NCBI RefSeq assembly: GCF_030272615.1 | Contig: NC_081406.1 | Coordinates: 117,994,847-118,058,846 of the forward strand | Length of the DNA stretch: 64,000 nucleotides | Reading direction: 5' to 3' | From: Cryptomeria japonica | Lineage: Eukaryota; Streptophyta; Pinopsida; Cupressales; Cupressaceae | Part shown: piece after piece, positions 34,255 to 46,050 of the stretch | Layout of the letters: each line of letters starts with the position of its first letter | Numbering within the stretch: position 1 is the stretch's first letter | Translations under genes and position numbers: made by a program | Notes under the pieces: model-generated | Database searches by the model: none | What the model was told of the DNA's origin: nothing | The model's input: the letters and a program-made list of their open reading frames with translations, nothing else

Positions 34255-36514
34255 TTAATCCGAAGCTACGCCGGGCCAGTTTTCTTGCAGTGAAGTTAAC
34301 GAAGATGTTGGCGTGCTGCTTACTGAGTTGGAAGATTCTGAGCTTTCCTGCAGCATCTCCTTGATTTCTGTGAGACGGGCGACTACTTCTTTCATGGTTG
34401 GTCTAAAATCCCTTTCTATGGCAAGGCACTCAAAGGTCAATTCGGCAACTGCAGCAACAGTGACCTTCACTTCCTGATTTCTTTCAATCTTCAATTCTGG
34501 ATCGACCAGTTCATCCAGAACACCTCTTTTGATCTTGTCTGTGGCCATATTAGCAAGGCTGATTTCATTTCTATTTCGCATAATATCCACTGCGACTTTG
34601 GCTGAAATGATCTCCACCAAGACAACCCCAAAGCTGTACACATCAGACTTCTCAGTGAGCTGGAAGCATTCATGGTAATCTGGGTCAACATACCCAGGTG
34701 TACCTTGCGGAGCAGTTGTGACGTGTGACACATTCACAGGAACCAACCTAGAAAGGCCAAAATCTGCAACTTTTGCTCTGAAATGTTCGTCGAGTAGAAT
34801 GTTGTCGGATTTAACATCTCTGTGCAATATGGGTGGACAGATGTTGTGGAGATACGCCAATGCCTGAGCAGTTTCTATGGCAATATCTAAACGAGTTACC
34901 CAAGGCAAGCCTCCGGGAGTTCTTCGGCAGCCATGAAGGTGATCAGACAAGGTCCCATTTGGCACAAACTCATAAACAAGCAGTAGCATTGGACTCTGCG
35001 GGGTCGTACAGCCATAGAGACGAACAAGATTTGGATGACACAGGGATGACAGTATTTGGACCTCGTTCATAAATTGTTCAACTGTTCTGGATCTATCCTC
35101 ATAAAGCCTCTTCACTGCTACAGCTCGTCCGTCCTTAAGTTTACCCAGGTATACCACGCCAAACCCTCCATCTCCAAGTTGGTTCTTCTCGTCGAAGAAA
35201 TTTGTCGCTTGCTGTAGCTCTTCATAATGAAACATGGGCAAATTGCCCATCATATTCATTACGAGACCTGCTTCCATGTCGCTTCGCTGATAATTACTGT
35301 GATCACCACCAAACCCGCGGATATGAGGCCTTTTTCTTCTCTTGACATACAAAATATAAAGCACTGCTATTGCTGCGATTAGTGCAACTGCCCCAATAGA
35401 GCTACCTGTATTAGAACATTCGAATTAAATATTAGACTTTTAATAGCTAAAATAATTAATAGTAATTTAACGTTATTAATAAACAATTTTTTAATTAATC
35501 AAAGTTAATTATTAATCGTTAAGCCTGATAATTTTTAATAGTCTAATAAAAATATTTGAAATAATGTAATAGTTGAACAAACTAAAGTATTTCCGAGACA
35601 TATTTAGCTTTGACGTAAACATTGTGGATATTAAAGAAGGGATGCTTACCTAGAACGATAGCTGTCTTATTAGCAGTGTTAGACCCACCTGCATTGTCTG
35701 AATTATAAATAATGGAAGCGATATTAGTTAGTATTATGCTTACGAAATGTGGAAGAAAAAAATAAAATAAAAATTCTATTAGTAGTGTTAGGTCCACCTG
35801 CATGGTCTCAAATATAAGTAAAGGCAGAGGTAAATTGTTAGCATTTTGCTATAAAATAAAATAAAATAAACAACTCTTGCTTTAGAAATACAAGTTTAAC
35901 GCTTTTCATTCATCTCTCAATTAAGATACAATTCTCTTTCTGTGGCTCACAATGCTTACGGCCTTCGGTGAAATTCCATATTACTCTGAACCCATCCTTT
36001 ATCTTTTCAAGCAACGGTCGGTTATCTCTGTCGAGGTTTTTAACAGGTAGCTGCACTGATTTACAATAAGTATCCAAACTCACGTATATTCATGTACCAA
36101 CTATTATTACATTCTAAAGCATACGCTTCAGTGGGCAGGTCCTCTTCTCTGCAGTCTCTCCATAGACTTATATTCATGTACTCAGCAGTAATGCGAAACT
36201 GAGGGCTAGACCAGAATTCTATCAACTATTCGCATGGAATTGATTGGAAACTCTTCCTGGTGGCCAAAAGGTTTCAGTATATAGTATTGGTAGCCACTGA
36301 TATTAAGTAGAGGCATATTCACTTTATGATCACAGTCAAGCCGAAAAGCAGGGTCACCGCAGCCGCTGCTCTTTGCTCCGAAATTCTCACGTAAAGAAGC
36401 GAGGCATGGCTTGAATATTGAGAAGAAAAGAAAGAGGAAGCGCAGGAGGTTTATAGGGGGCAGACTGAAATGCTGAGAATGGCATAGATGAAGAGGCAGT
36501 CCTTCCATTTTCAT
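34255..36514 (-). CDS. RLK-2: LRK10L-1 type receptor-like kinase; kinase exon intact, ectodomain exon decayed
   Basis: Exons on the minus strand: an ectodomain exon from Met 36514 to about 35930, a 48-bp mini-exon 35697-35650, and a kinase exon 35405-34255. Splice sites are visible: intron AG at 35699-35698, GT at 35649-35648, AG at 35407-35406. The kinase exon is open over 1.15 kb and encodes a transmembrane helix (SSIGAVALIAAIAVLYILYV), juxtamembrane text, LGDGGFGVVYLGKL (ATP loop), AVKRLYE (Lys), HRDVKSDNILLDEHF (RD-type catalytic loop), ADFGLSRL (DFG), GTPGYVDPDY and KSDVYSFGVVLVE, ending GVASD-stop. This is the LRK10L-1/WAK-like family, plasma-membrane Ser/Thr kinases. The ectodomain has a hydrophobic leader (NLLRFLFLFFSIF), CGDPAFRLDC and, in shifted frames, WRDCREEDLPTEAYALECNN and CKSVQLPVKNLDRDN, so it lacks the first part of the galacturonan-binding domain and has at least two frameshifts. 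It may be a pseudogene or express only a kinase-side product. Confidence 0.88.
35776..35820 (-). repeat. Degenerate second copy of the RLK-2 mini-exon
   Basis: The + strand text 'attagtagtgttaggtccacctgcatggtct' region repeats the mini-exon at 35650-35697 ('attagcagtgttagacccacctgcattgtct'), about 120 bp further upstream in the gene, together with part of its upstream intron. Its reading frame is broken. Confidence 0.65.
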
Positions 36515-36970
36515 CTTAGTTACAACGGTGAGAAGAAAACAACTAGAAATGAGGTGAGCAAAGGAACATGAATGACAGTTTAATAGCGAAGAATGAAGGT
36601 AGGAGAAGCGAAGAAAATAGAAGGTGTTTGAAAAACCATTACAAAAATTGCGAAGTCAATACGCGAATTGAGCTTACTTCCATTACCGACGTGAAAGGTC
36701 GGAGTCAATACGCCAGTTTGACCTACTAGACAGTTGAATCCTGATAAATATCAATATTCACCAACTATGTCGCGCATATCTATGAGTCACTAAATTTCAC
36801 GCGCTTTTCTTTGACGTACACTAGAAGGTCGCAGATCATTATAAATTATTTTAGGATCTTTCTACGAAAATCGTCGCAGATCATTATAAATTACGTTTAC
36901 TTTGACGTAGACTAGAAGGTCGCAGATCATTATAAATTATTTTAGGATCTTTCTACGAAAATCGTTCTAG
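36515..36970 (-). promoter_or_regulatory. RLK-2 upstream region with W-box-like motifs and a 66-bp repeat
   Basis: Upstream of Met 36514 (minus-strand sense) are TTGACT on the minus strand at 36654-36659 and 36703-36708, TTGACC at 36718-36723, and TTGACG at 36811-36816 and 36902-36907. The last two lie in a 66-bp unit present at 36809-36874 and 36900-36965, with a partial 19-nt copy between them. W-box cores are WRKY sites and many defence RLK promoters carry them, but such short motifs arise by chance. No clear TATA box was fixed. Confidence 0.4.
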
Positions 36971-37614
<644 letters not shown>

Positions 37615-38355
37615 GGTAAGGATATAGAGATTGATAGTAAGATAGAGATCGAGATAGAGAAGCAAAGTGATATGGAGAGAAGTATAGGGACAAATAAAGC
37701 AAGATAGATATGGAAGAGATAAATATAGAGAGAGGGAGAGAGTGGAATATATCTATATCCAAGATAGAGATGAACGAATAAATATGGAGAGACAAAGATA
37801 GATTTAGAGGTCTAGAAAGAGGGAGAGAGATGGACGGACAACCATGTTTTATTGTCGAATCTAATTGCATAAAGGGTCCAACAAGAGAGCCTATTAATTC
37901 TCATTAACTATTACAAACTACATATTTTAAAATCTTTTTTAATCATAGATTACGCATATTAATGAATACAAGGGAAGAAAGATGGAGAAAGAGGGAGGGA
38001 GAGAAACTGAGAGATTTTCAATGAAAAATTGAGTGAAATTAGTAATATTTAGTAGTTTTAACAAAAAAAAATTATGTGTAATGTTACTATCTCATTTGTA
38101 GTTGTAAGATTTGGCTATGGAGATAGCCACCCAAGATCTAGAGGCCTAATGGAAAGCAGAAGAACAAGATAAAATCAATATGACAAGAATAAATTGTATT
38201 CTTATCAAGAAGGTAATAGAATGGAATCAATGGAATGAGAGTACAAAGCAAACCCCTTAGATAAGAAATCTAAGGTGAGTCATAGGACTACATAAGATTA
38301 TGACAAGTGTATTAATCTTATGACATGATACATAACATGATAACGTATCAACCAT

Positions 38356-38877
38356 ATGATTAGTGAAACCCTCTTTATCAAACAGGGGATAAATGATATT
38401 ATCAACATGTTTACTGAGAATCTAATGTTAGATAAAACTGACAAGCTCCTTAATATGACCCATAAATTAACTGAAGATGTGAAGGTCATGAAAACAAAGC
38501 ATGAAGCTAGAATTGCCAATCTGGAGAAAAGTATGGATGATCTAAAGGGTAATATCGGGGGGTTTTGTGGAGATTAGTAAATAGACTATGAATAGCAGTG
38601 GTAAAGACCTCAAAAGGTGAATGAGAAAATTGCCATTCAGAAAGCCCAACTACTCAGCAGTATGCCATCTTCAGCTGCCAAGTCTAAAAAAAAATTGGAT
38701 ATAAATCCACGGGTAGCGAAAATGCAGGTATCTATTGGACCTTCTACCAGGACTAGGAGAAAGAGCTAAGAGAAAAGCGCTACGAGGTTCATCATGGAGG
38801 AGCTCGAGGAAATAAACAAAAACATAATTCAGAAAAATTATGAGCTTATGAAAGCTCTTAGTTAGTCTTTGGACTAG
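38356..38877 (+). pseudogene. Coiled-coil and basic protein remnant within the retroposon
   Basis: One + strand frame, broken by about seven stops but without shifts, reads INDIINMFTENLMLDKTDK, LLNMTHKLTEDVKVMKTKHE and ARIANLEKSMDDLKGN (heptad-like, probably coiled coil), then NEKIAIQKAQLLSSMPSSAA, KSKKKLDINPRVAKMQ, STRTRRKS and FIMEELEEINKNIIQKNYEL, ending SLD-stop. The first three codons overlap the TSD, so the visible start at 38356 is not the native start. It may be the C-terminal part of an ORF1-type nucleic-acid-binding protein or a processed copy of a host gene. I cannot name the family. Confidence 0.5.
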
Positions 38878-39057
38878 GATTTTTTTGGTAGTTTGGCCCT
38901 AGTTTCTATATCTTTCATGTTAGGCAATGAGGGGTGTCTCCCCTATTTTTTTTGGCATTTGGTTATTGGTTTCTCTCTGGTTCGCTACCAATTTTTTATT
39001 CAATTTTTGGATTTGGGTTTCAGGTCCTTGCAAAACCTGATAATCTTAATAAAAAAT
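38360..39057 (+). mobile_element. 5'-truncated retroposon with oligo-A end and 15-bp TSD
   Basis: Flanked by GTATCAACCATATGA (38345-38359) and GTATCACCCATATGA (39058-39072), a 15-bp direct repeat with one mismatch, and ending 'aataaaaaat'. This is the signature of LINE-type target-primed insertion. It encodes only the coiled-coil/basic remnant below and no reverse transcriptase. Confidence 0.8.
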
Positions 39058-39262
39058 GTATCACCCATATGAGGTGAAATATGATAGTACATAACACCAC
39101 TAAAAGTAGGAATTCCACATAAAGTGGAAAAGAGATAACATGATAAATCTACTAAAGGTGGAAATGTTCTATGTGGTCCCTAAGTAAATTTAAGTGATAC
39201 TTGTAATTGGAACCTAGGTGAAGAACATAAAAGGTGTACAACATCTTAATTACACCAACACT

Positions 39263-39926
39263 CCCCTTAAGTGTAACTTAAGGAGAATGTATACAAATGC
39301 AAACAATGCAAGATGGGTCCCAGTTACATGGCCATGTTAGGTACCCATGTACAAATGCAAGGCAATTTATCACAAATAGAGAAAAGGAGAAAAGCCAATT
39401 GGGAAAAACTTCTCCCTAAAAGAAAAATAAAAATACATAATAGTCTGAAAGAAGAATGATAAGGACAAAAACCTTTGTGAAGAAAATGTCCCCTATAAGA
39501 GAGAAGAAAAGAGATCAAGTAGCCCCTCTTCAATCTAAAATGTGCACCATTGGTAGAAGCTTGAAACTGAATGTAGAAGATGGTACATAATTGTTAAACA
39601 ACATTCCCCCCCTTAGGAAGAAATAAAACCAAATGTGTATATATGAAGTCTTCTCAATCCTAAAAGAAATATCTAGGAAGAAATCCCAAAGTGTATGAAA
39701 TCTTTGAAAATTGTTTAGGTGTCCCTATGTTGATGCTAAAAGTTGTTTGGGCCTCCAAATTAGGTACACTAGGCCACACTAATGAAATAGATAATTTGGG
39801 ATCTAGTGAATATGAATGTAGAACATGATCCAATGAATGAAGTGTCTCCTTTAAAGACAAATAAACCTCCTACAAATGTTCTACATAAGTATCCACAATC
39901 ATGCCAAAAATTAAAGAATGTGTATA
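39263..39926 (-). mobile_element. Further LTR-element 3' end fragments (minus)
   Basis: A second polypurine tract/LTR junction lies at 39603-39617: on the minus strand CCTAAGGGGGGG-AA then TGTTGTTTAAC. The interior side up to 39926 shows no recognisable pol motif. It is interrupted at 39927 by copia-3. Confidence 0.45.
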
Positions 39927-41419
39927 TGATAGTTCTGATACTTAATGTAAGTACAGATCCAATAGCCAACAAGATGAGAGGGCGGGGGGGTGAATCATAC
40001 AAACTTAATCTTCCATAAAAATAGTAGATTCAGCCTCAGTAACATATACTTCACTAATAGAACCAAAACTGCTAAACATGCAAACTCAAAAGCATATAAA
40101 CATCATAATCCTCATAAAACCAAATTTAACGTGGAAACCCAAATACGGAAAAACCATTGTGGGATTTCAGACCCACTAAGAAATATACTCTTCTAGACTA
40201 TGCTCGGTTAAAAGCAAATCCTGTTAAAGATTACAAACACATTGCTAGATGTGACCCGGTTAAGGGATTTCCCTTAGATCTATTAGGATCTTCACCTTGT
40301 TAGAAGTGACCTTGTTAAAGGATTTCAAACACTCAATCAGAATGTCACCTTGCTAGAGGGTTTTACAAATAAGACTATTAAGTCCACTCAGTTAAGAGAT
40401 TTTCTGTCACTTCACAAAATAACAGTAATAAAAATCTATCTGTAGCTTCACATCTAAAATGCTAAAGAAGATTCTTATTTGCTCAATACAATATAGGACT
40501 TATCTTGTCCATCTGCTGGGCTCTATACTCTGTTATTCAAATAGGTCTTCAAGCTTCTGTGCTCGGTAATCACTATGTAGCATCCCTGTGCATACACTTG
40601 CCCGCATGCATTGTTTATCAATAGTTCCTTATTTATAAACAATTTGCCAACTACTTAATCTCCTTGATCACATATCCCATGATCAATCATAGCCATCAGA
40701 TCTTCAAACTTGACTAGGTTCAATGTATCCTTCGATCTGAAAAATATTTTACCCCGCCTTGGAACTTGCATATATTTCTTGGAACTTGTGCTAGGGTAAT
40801 GCGGTTCAATCTGAGCTATAGATCTTCCTGTCGATTTTCCTTTGCCATAGATTCTTTAACAAACTTCATGCATAGCATACCAATCATTTAATCAGTTCCA
40901 GCTCATCAACTTCCTTCATTAAATAATGCATGTAATCATTTAATGCATTTTGTTATTACTCGGTTGCAACTCGGTAAATACTAAACTTCACTCGGTAGAC
41001 ATTCTATCTTCATTAACTGATAGTGATAACCTTAGGGTTTACCAACTAGGTTCTTTGCTTAGTAACATAGTATAGTATTAACCTTACAATCAATAACATA
41101 TGTAGGATATCAAAACAATTTAATCATCATGATCTCATCATTGTCTAACTTGGTAATAGTTGCCCATTGAATAACTTATTCCTCCCCTTATTCATCACAT
41201 TCTTTCTGTGTCTTTTACCGACATCTTTATACTCATCAAATCATACTTTTTAAGATATGGCAACATCATACTGAATTAGAAAATCAATTTCTTGACATCA
41301 ATGATAAAATAATAATATTAGGACAGTAAACATCCTTAATCAGTTATATCCATAATCATCAACAACCTTCTCAATATCCTTATTGTAACAATCTCCTTTT
41401 GTCTGTGATAATGCCAATA
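39927..41419 (-). repeat. Copia-3 3' LTR
   Basis: 1493-bp copy. Its start on the minus strand has drifted from TGTTGG to TATTGG. Confidence 0.92.
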
Positions 41420-41802
41420 ATCTTCCCCTTTGGCATTGATGGAAAAACCAATTGATTTGACCAAAATGATTCAGATTCAGATTGCTGTGATTCTGAAATG
41501 CTCTCCCCTTGTCATCAGTCTTCTCCCACATACATTAGTCTTCTCTTCTTTTCTTCAGTCTTCTCCCCCTTTGACAACAATGCCAAAAAGTAAAGAGCTT
41601 AAAACATAATTTCTTCTTGTATGAAGTGATTTCCTGATGTGATGTACCGACTTAGTCTTGGTCAAAGCATTTTGTCTTCAATTCTTGTTCCCTATATTAT
41701 TTCTTGCACACCTTTAGAAAACCTCCTAAAGTGTGTAAATCAACACCAACTCCTAAAAGATATTCTGTAGAGTCATCGAATTGATACTTTCACCGAACTC
41801 GG

Positions 41803-44800
41803 TCAGTGAATAGAAGATAGGGGTAGGACCCCTAACTTACTTCTGAGATACTCAAAGGTGTCCCTTGGCAGTGGCTTGGTGAAGATATCTGATATTTGTT
41901 CCTTTGTGCTAACATACTCCAACACCACTTTCTTCTCTTGAGCTTCTTCTCTAAGATAATGATATTTGATAGATATGTGCTTTGTCTTAGAGTGCATAAC
42001 AGGATTCCTTGAAATGTTAATGGCATTAGTATTGTCACAGAATATAGTTGGTAGCTCGGTAACTTTCTCATTTATACCATCCAACAGTTGTTTGATCCAT
42101 GCTATATTAGTACAATTCAATGTTGCAGCAACGTATTCAGCTTCTGCTGTTGACTGTGAAACACATCCTTGTTTCTTCCTAAGCCAACTCACTAGTCTTT
42201 CTACTAAAAAGAAAGCTCCTCCACTTTTTCTTTTCCTATCATCAGTGTTGCCTATCCAATCAGCATCAGTATAAACTTTTAAATCAAATTCATTTCTTTT
42301 CTTATATACTAAGCCATAATCCTCAGTACCTTTTAAGTATTTGAAAATTCTCTTGATTGCTATCATGTGTGTTTCCTTGGGATCTGTAGAGAATCTTGCA
42401 ACTATACCTACTGCATGTTCTATATCTGGTCTGCTGTGAATAACATATTGTAGCTTTCCAATCATGGATCGGTAAAGTGTCTCATCAACGGATGCAGATT
42501 CATCATTCTTTGATAACTTACAGTTGGTAGTCATAGGAGTACTTATTGGTTTTGAATCCTCCATTCCAAATTTCTTCAAGATTTCCTTTATGTACTTGGA
42601 TTGAGTAATGAAAATCTCATTTTTTATTTGCAGTATTTGTAAACCTATAAAATACTTTATCTCACCGATTAATGACATCTCAAATTCTTTGCTCATTTCA
42701 TTTCCAAAGTTCTTGCATAAAGAGTCATTTCCACAAAATATAATATCATCAACAAATATGGCTGAGATCAGTATTCCATTTTCATCATTCTTCATGTACA
42801 TATTGTTGTTTTCACTTGTTCTTATAAAACCAATCTTGATTAAATAAGAGTGCAATCTTTCATACCATGCTCTAGGTGCTTGTTTCAGACCATATAAAGC
42901 TTTGTTCAATTTACATACCTGATCTTTATTCTTGTCTTCAACAAATCCTTCAGGTTGTTCAATAAAAACTTCTTTTTCTAATATACCATTCAGAAATGCA
43001 GATTTGACATCCATTTGATATACCTTGAAATTCTTGTAAGCAGCATATGCCAACAATGTTCTTACTCCTTCAAGTCTTGCTATAGGTGCAAAAGTTTCAC
43101 CATAATCAATTCCTTCTTCTTGAGCATAACCTTTGCAAACTAGTCTTGCTTTATTTCGAATGACCTCACCTTTTTCATTCAGCTTGTTTCTGAAAATCCA
43201 CTTTGTACCGATTACATTTTTGTCCTTCGGTCTTGGGATTAGTGTCCATGTGTCATTCTTCTTGATTTTATCAATCTCTTCAGTCATAGCATTTATCCAA
43301 TCTTCACTGTTAAATGCCTCTTTCACTATCCTCGGCTCAAATTCAGATATTAGACATGTCTTCTGTCTCAGTTTGTTCCTTGTCATTACTGGATCATCCT
43401 TATCTCCTATAATCTAACTTGATGCATGATGTCTTCTAACATACTTGGCTAATATAGGCTCGGCAGGCTCTGTATGATCTTCTTCGTCACTCGGTAACTA
43501 GATATTCTCTTCATTTTCTTCAACAGTTCTCTCGGTAAGACTTGTTGGTTGAACATAGACAAATTCATCATAATCTTCTAGTTCTTTGGAGTTTCCTTCA
43601 TGATTTCTTTCTGCAAATTCATCAATTTTCACATTTGCACTTTCTACTATTTTGTTAGATGATTTGGTGAGACATTTAAATGCTTTGCTTCTAGAAGAAT
43701 AACCTAGAAATGTTCCTTCTACACTTTTCTGATCAAAATTTTCATTTCTATTGTCTTTGTGTACATAGCATCTACTTCCAAAGATTTTGAAGTAACTTAC
43801 ATTAGGTTTCTTGTCATACCAAATTTCATATGGTGTCTTCAAAGTTCCTTTCTTCAGTTGTACTCGGTTCAGGGTGTAAACTGCTTTGCTTATTGCTTCT
43901 CTCCAAAATGTTTGTGGCACTTTCTTTTCAATCATCAGGGTTTTGGAACAATCCACAATAGATTTGTTTTTTCTCTCAGCTATTCCATTTTGTTGTGGAG
44001 TTCTCAGTGCAGAGACTTGTCTTTTTATACCATGATCATTGCAGAATAAGTTGAATTCATTAGATGTGAACTCTCCTCCTCTATCTGATCTACGACATTT
44101 CAGTTGTCTTCCTGTTTCATTTTCAACTCTTGCCTTGTACCATTTAAACATTTGAAAAGCTTCTGATTTTTCTTTTAAAAACATTACTGACATCATCCTT
44201 GAATAATCATCCACAAATGATATGAAATATTTATCACCATAATAACTTTGAACTTTCATAGGACCATAAAGATTAGTGTGCACAAGATCTAAAATTCGCT
44301 TAGAACTGTAGGACTTACTTGTAAAGCTTGATCTTGTCATCTTACCCATCTGGCATCCTTAGCACATAGCATTCTCAGGTTTTTTCAAACTCGATAGACC
44401 TCTTACTTGGTGCTTCTTACTTATTTTGATTAGATTATCAAAATTTACATGACAAAACCTTTTATGCCATAACCAGGTATCATCTATCTTTGCATATAGA
44501 CATTTGTTCTGAGTTGAGTCAAGGTGAAATGTGTTACCTTGTGTTTGTGTCCCAGTAGTAGCTAACTTTCCATGCTTGTCATGAACTTTGACAATTCCTT
44601 TCTGAAATTCTATTCGGTAACCCGTGTTGTTTAGCTGTGCTACACTCAACAAATTGTATTTCAAACCTTCAACCCAATAAACATCATTACATTTAGCATT
44701 GTCAAGAAGTGTTATGGATCCTTTACCTTTTACCAAACATGGTGCATCATTACCAAATCTTACATAGCCTCCATCATAATCTTCTAACATAACAAACTTG

Positions 44801-45926
44801 TGTTTATCACCTATCATGTGATGTGAGCATCCACTATCTATGATCCAAGAATCATTAGTATTTATGTGAGATATTAGGGCTTTTTCTTCATACCTTTCTT
44901 CATCTGATCCATCTTTGATAGCCACATAAACTATTTCCTATGTATCAATTTCATCTGATTTATCATCGTTGGATTCCTCATCAGCTATTAAGCATGTCTT
45001 TCTGTCTCTTCTTCTGAAGTCTCAGTGTCCTTTGTAATGATTATCTCTCTGTCTGTCATCTCGGTAATCTCTCTTTTCAGTAGATTCTTTGTCAGGACAG
45101 TTAGAAGCCATATGTCCTATCTTATCACAATTGAAACATTTCAAAGGTAGTTTTCCTTTATACTTACCTTTGCCTCTCGGTAACCTCCTGGCTAATAGTG
45201 CTTCAAACTCTTCTTGCTTTCTGATTTCCTCATACAGTTTGTGTACTTCTTTCATGTTCTTACGAAATCTTTCACTTGATCCACTATGATCTCCTTCAGA
45301 TTACTTATACTTTCTTTCATTGTAATCATTAGATTCATCAAGATGGAAAGAACTAAATGTAGATTCAACTTTATTTACCGAAGACCCACTATTATCAAAA
45401 TTACTTAACTCAAATGCATGTAGCTTACCAATAGTAGCATCTAAAAAAACTGGCATATTGGGTATAGACCTCAATTCATTGATTGTAGAGACTCGATTGC
45501 ATAAGCTAGTAGAAGGGTTCTTAACAACTTACTTGTTATATCCTTTTCTTCAATGGTTCCTCCTGCTCCTTTGATTTGATTGACAATCTCCTTTAGTCTT
45601 GTACTATACAGGGTTATGTTCTCACCTTCATTCATCCTCATAGATTCAAGTTGTCCTCTTAGACTATCCACTTTTTCTCTTTGAACATGTTCATCACCGC
45701 CATACACAGATATGAGCTTGTCCCACATTGCCTTTGCATCATTGCAGCCTTCTAGATCATTAAACTCTGAGTCGGTCAATGCAGATGTTATTTCAGTCAT
45801 TGCTTGGATATGTTCTTGCTTTTCCTTTATCTCTTCCATTGTCAATGGATAGGTTCTAGGTGTAATGAAATCATTCTCCAGATAATATATAGCATATTCT
45901 CCAACTCCTAATAGGTGCAGCTTCAT
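41803..45926 (-). pseudogene. Copia-3 gag-pol, one frameshift and a few stops
   Basis: Gag at 45926-45471 (CNDAKAMWDKLISVYGGDE; LESMRMNEGENITLYSTRLK). After a one-base shift near 45480, a single frame runs to 41803: knuckle CFNCDKIGHMASNC (intact CCHC, about 45120-45160), protease WIIDSGCSHHM (about 44815-44850), integrase with HTNLYGPM, SDRGGEFTSNEF and QQNGIAERKN, reverse transcriptase [20 protein letters not shown] and [10 protein letters not shown], and RNase [21 protein letters not shown] ending VLPLSSIH. Nonsense codons fall near 45020, 44935, 44358, 43496 and 43416. The 527-codon RT/RNase H part is uninterrupted. The first integrase catalytic Asp (HTD/HSD in the family) is Asn here, so integration would fail even without the stops. 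Confidence 0.95.
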
Positions 45927-46036
45927 CCTTTTCTGCCATGTAGAGAAACTTGACTTGTTCAGCTTCGGTGCATCCCTCTTATACAGCCTTGGATCTTTGC
46001 CTCAAGTACCTTTAAACTTTTCTTCCAGAGTCCAAA

Positions 46037-46048
46037 GCTCTGATACCA
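46037..46048 (-). other. Copia-3 primer-binding site
   Basis: The minus strand reads TGGTATCAGAGC, exactly the plant initiator tRNA-Met site, two bases inside the 5' LTR. Confidence 0.93.
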
Positions 46049-46050
46049 AT

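Larger units (their letters stand above)
38103..39262 (-). mobile_element. Copia-like 3' LTR (minus) interrupted by a retroposed insertion
   Basis: The upper end reads ...CACCAACA followed by CTCCCCTTAAG, i.e. on the minus strand a polypurine tract CTTAAGGGGAG then LTR start TGTTGGTG (39262). The lower end is placed at TGTAAGATTTGG (38103), giving a TG...CA unit of about 450 bp once the 38360-39057 insert is removed. The lower boundary is less sure than the upper. Confidence 0.5.

Noticed and set aside
34491-35072. Frames antisense to or shifted within the RLK-2 kinase exon
   Set aside because: Shadows of the intact kinase frame.
41966-43417. + strand frames rich in Phe/Ser/Ile
   Set aside because: Antisense of the copia-3 RT/RNase H frame.
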